DNA from: Dielma fastidiosa
GTDB lineage: Bacteria > Bacillota_I > Bacilli_A > Erysipelotrichales > Erysipelotrichaceae
Assembly: GCF_000313565.1 (NCBI RefSeq)
Contig: NZ_HE578923.1
Location: 433,445 to 497,444, forward strand
Length of the DNA: 64,000 bases
Reading direction: 5' to 3'
Shown here one piece after another: positions 62,534 to 64,000 of the stretch (within the stretch, counting starts at the first letter, position 1; every line of letters begins with the position of its first letter). The position numbers and the translations under genes are program-made. Under the pieces are notes generated by a model. It worked only from the letters and a program-made list of their open reading frames with translations. It searched no databases and had not been told where the DNA came from.

Positions 62534-64000
62534 TTTTATAAATCTTGTAAAGCTGCAGACGAGGAATTTATTATTCAGCAGTATCCGGCATACAAGAAGC
62601 AAGGGGAAACAAGCAGCGGGGATGGGCTTTTTAGCCTTTATGGTGGTTACCTTATTGGCGGTGTCCAGCTTTTATTCAATAACGCTGCTGAATGCGCTTC
62701 AGGGTGAAGAGCGGCAGCTGGCGCTTTATACGATGGCTTTGGCGGCTTTTGTACTGCTGCTGGTTTTTGCGGCATATAACTGCGGCAATCATCTGTTTGG
62801 CAGCAAAGACTATGACCTGCTGCGTTCAATGCCGATTTCTAAAACGGCGCTGGTTGCCAGTAAGCTGCTGTCGTTTTTATCTCTGCAGTATTTCTATGCC
62901 TTGTTTTTGCTGCTGCCGGCAATCCTGCTTTATGGTTTATTTACAGGTCAATCATTATTTTACTATCTGGGCGGGGTTGGAATGTTTTTAGTCCTGCCGA
63001 TGCCGGCGGTGGTTTTATCAGCGTTGTTTTCGTTAGTGATTGGTTATGTCTCCAGTCATTTTAAATATAAGAATTTAGTTAGCAATCTTTTAATGATGAT
63101 CTTTATCGTGTTGGTCTTTTTCGGTTCATTTATGATACAGACACTGGTTGGCAGTGCTGTTGATGTACAAGAAGTTATCCGCAACATGCAGCTTTATCTG
63201 CCATTCTTTGGCTTAATGGTAAAAGGCATGATTGAGGGAAGCCTGCTGAGTTATCTGCTTGGTTTATTATGCAATGTCCTGCCTTTTGTATTCTTTGTGG
63301 TTTTCTTTGCCAAGCGTTTTACGTCTATTAACAGCCGATTGAGAGGCAGCTATCGCGAGAAAAATTATAAGCTGGCTAAAATTAAACAAAGCTCAAGCTT
63401 TAATGCATTGTTTATGAAGGAGGTACGGCGTTATTTTGCCTGCGGTATCTATGTGATGAATACAGCTTTTGGACCGGTTATCATGCTGGGTGCCTCTATC
63501 TTTGCTTTATTCAGTAAACAGAGCTTGATGGCGATCATGAATGAACTGCCGCCGGAATTGACTGCTCAGATCAGCGTGATATTGGCGCTTGGATTGATTT
63601 TCTTAATTGTCATGAGCTGTACAACGAATTCATCAATTTCTCTTGAGGGCAGGCATCTATGGATCATTAAGTCATTGCCCATCCGCACGGAGGAAATCTT
63701 TGCGGCTAAGATCGCGCTGAATCTGATGATTCTGATTCCGGCAGCGATGCTTTCGGTTCTGTTATTGGCACTGTTGTTTTCATTAAATATCGCAGAGCTT
63801 TTATTGCTGCTTCTGTTATGTGCAGTTACGGCATTCTTTACAGCAAGTTTTGGCTTGATTGTGAATCTTAACTTTCCGCGGTTTGATTGGGTCAGTGAGA
63901 CAACGGTCGTGAAGCAGAGTATGGCATGCATGATCAGTATCTTCGGCGGTATGATTTTATCGGGTATCATTGCCTTTATATCGATTCAAGTGATCGGCAG
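62526..64000 (+). CDS. ABC transporter permease, large (partial, runs off the right edge)
   Basis: An open frame from ATG 62526 to the window end, 491 residues with no stop, so its C terminus is missing. It has many membrane helices (for example GFLAFMVVTLLAVSSFYSI, PAVVLSALFSLVIGYVSS and VILALGLIFLIVMSCTT). A cytosolic loop region (SINSRLRGSYREKNYKLAKI) is followed by LEGRHLWIIKSLPI, a pattern seen in large ABC-2 permeases of the Bacillota. It overlaps the ATPase stop by 8 bases. Probably the exporter partner of the SdpR/SdpI-linked ATPase. Confidence 0.85.
   Translation, partial: MSNFINLVKLQTRNLLFSSIRHTRSKGKQAAGMGFLAFMVVTLLAVSSFYSITLLNALQGEERQLALYTMALAAFVLLLVFAAYNCGNHLFGSKDYDLLRSMPISKTALVASKLLSFLSLQYFYALFLLLPAILLYGLFTGQSLFYYLGGVGMFLVLPMPAVVLSALFSLVIGYVSSHFKYKNLVSNLLMMIFIVLVFFGSFMIQTLVGSAVDVQEVIRNMQLYLPFFGLMVKGMIEGSLLSYLLGLLCNVLPFVFFVVFFAKRFTSINSRLRGSYREKNYKLAKIKQSSSFNALFMKEVRRYFACGIYVMNTAFGPVIMLGASIFALFSKQSLMAIMNELPPELTAQISVILALGLIFLIVMSCTTNSSISLEGRHLWIIKSLPIRTEEIFAAKIALNLMILIPAAMLSVLLLALLFSLNIAELLLLLLLCAVTAFFTASFGLIVNLNFPRFDWVSETTVVKQSMACMISIFGGMILSGIIAFISIQVIG

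Noticed and set aside
1-64000. tRNA and rRNA genes
   Set aside because: I saw no tRNA-like T-arm/CCA pattern and no rRNA segment; the structured RNAs seen are the T-box, the PyrR site and candidate small RNAs.

Overview
The window looks like a chromosome segment of a low-GC, spore-forming, anaerobic member of the Bacillota. The evidence is: sporulation genes (spoIIGA, sigE, sigG), a T-box in front of ileS, a PyrR-type attenuator, sepF and divIVA, a type III glutamine synthetase, an [FeFe]-hydrogenase and rubrerythrin. Class Erysipelotrichia is my best guess from this mix, but it is inference, not proof. No rRNA or tRNA gene was found.

Layout. 0-12 kb: adenosine deaminase, hpf, rpiA, a response regulator/ABC transporter/histidine kinase/papain-like hydrolase module, a second two-component system with a small secreted neighbour, and a D,D-carboxypeptidase. 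12-20 kb: an old-yellow-enzyme-like oxidoreductase, two XRE regulators, spoIIGA-sigE, a drug/metabolite transporter, and an operon of three exported proteins of unknown function. 20-33 kb: sigG-ylmC-sepF-ylmH-divIVA-(T-box)-ileS, two unknown or poorly known genes, then the tight operon rlmN-prpC-prkC-rsgA-rpe-thiN. 33-41 kb: a lipoprotein, GNAT, EamA, ylmE, rpmB, a large modular cell-wall hydrolase, and a CPBP protease. 40.9-41.6 kb: a CRISPR array with no cas genes anywhere in the window. 42-54 kb: ftsA-ftsZ plus an unknown gene, a Ca-type P-ATPase, uracil permease, GSIII, rubrerythrin, and potassium uptake ktrB-ktrA. 54-64 kb: an [FeFe]-hydrogenase with two tandem rubredoxin domains, panT-coaBC-coaX, vanZ-nnr, and an sdpR-sdpI-ABC transporter operon that runs off the right edge.

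Many of the housekeeping genes (ftsA, ftsZ, spoIIGA, sigE, sigG, ylmC, ylmE, sepF, ylmH, divIVA, ileS, pyrP/uraA, coaBC, rlmN, prpC, prkC, rsgA, rpe, thiN, rpmB) belong to one contiguous neighbourhood in Bacillus subtilis. Here the same set is kept within about 45 kb but is reordered and interrupted by accessory genes.

The most unusual points are: the orphan type I-C-like CRISPR array with a duplicated spacer pair and a last repeat that doubles as a terminator-like hairpin; a probable small RNA upstream of the deaminase gene; an 87-nt structured element closed by a 15-bp perfect inverted repeat; three related exported proteins of unknown function; a recent duplication of a rubredoxin domain on the hydrogenase; and a 22-bp perfect palindrome in front of the sdpRI-ABC operon. 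All identifications come from reading the sequence and from memory of the families. No database search was run.
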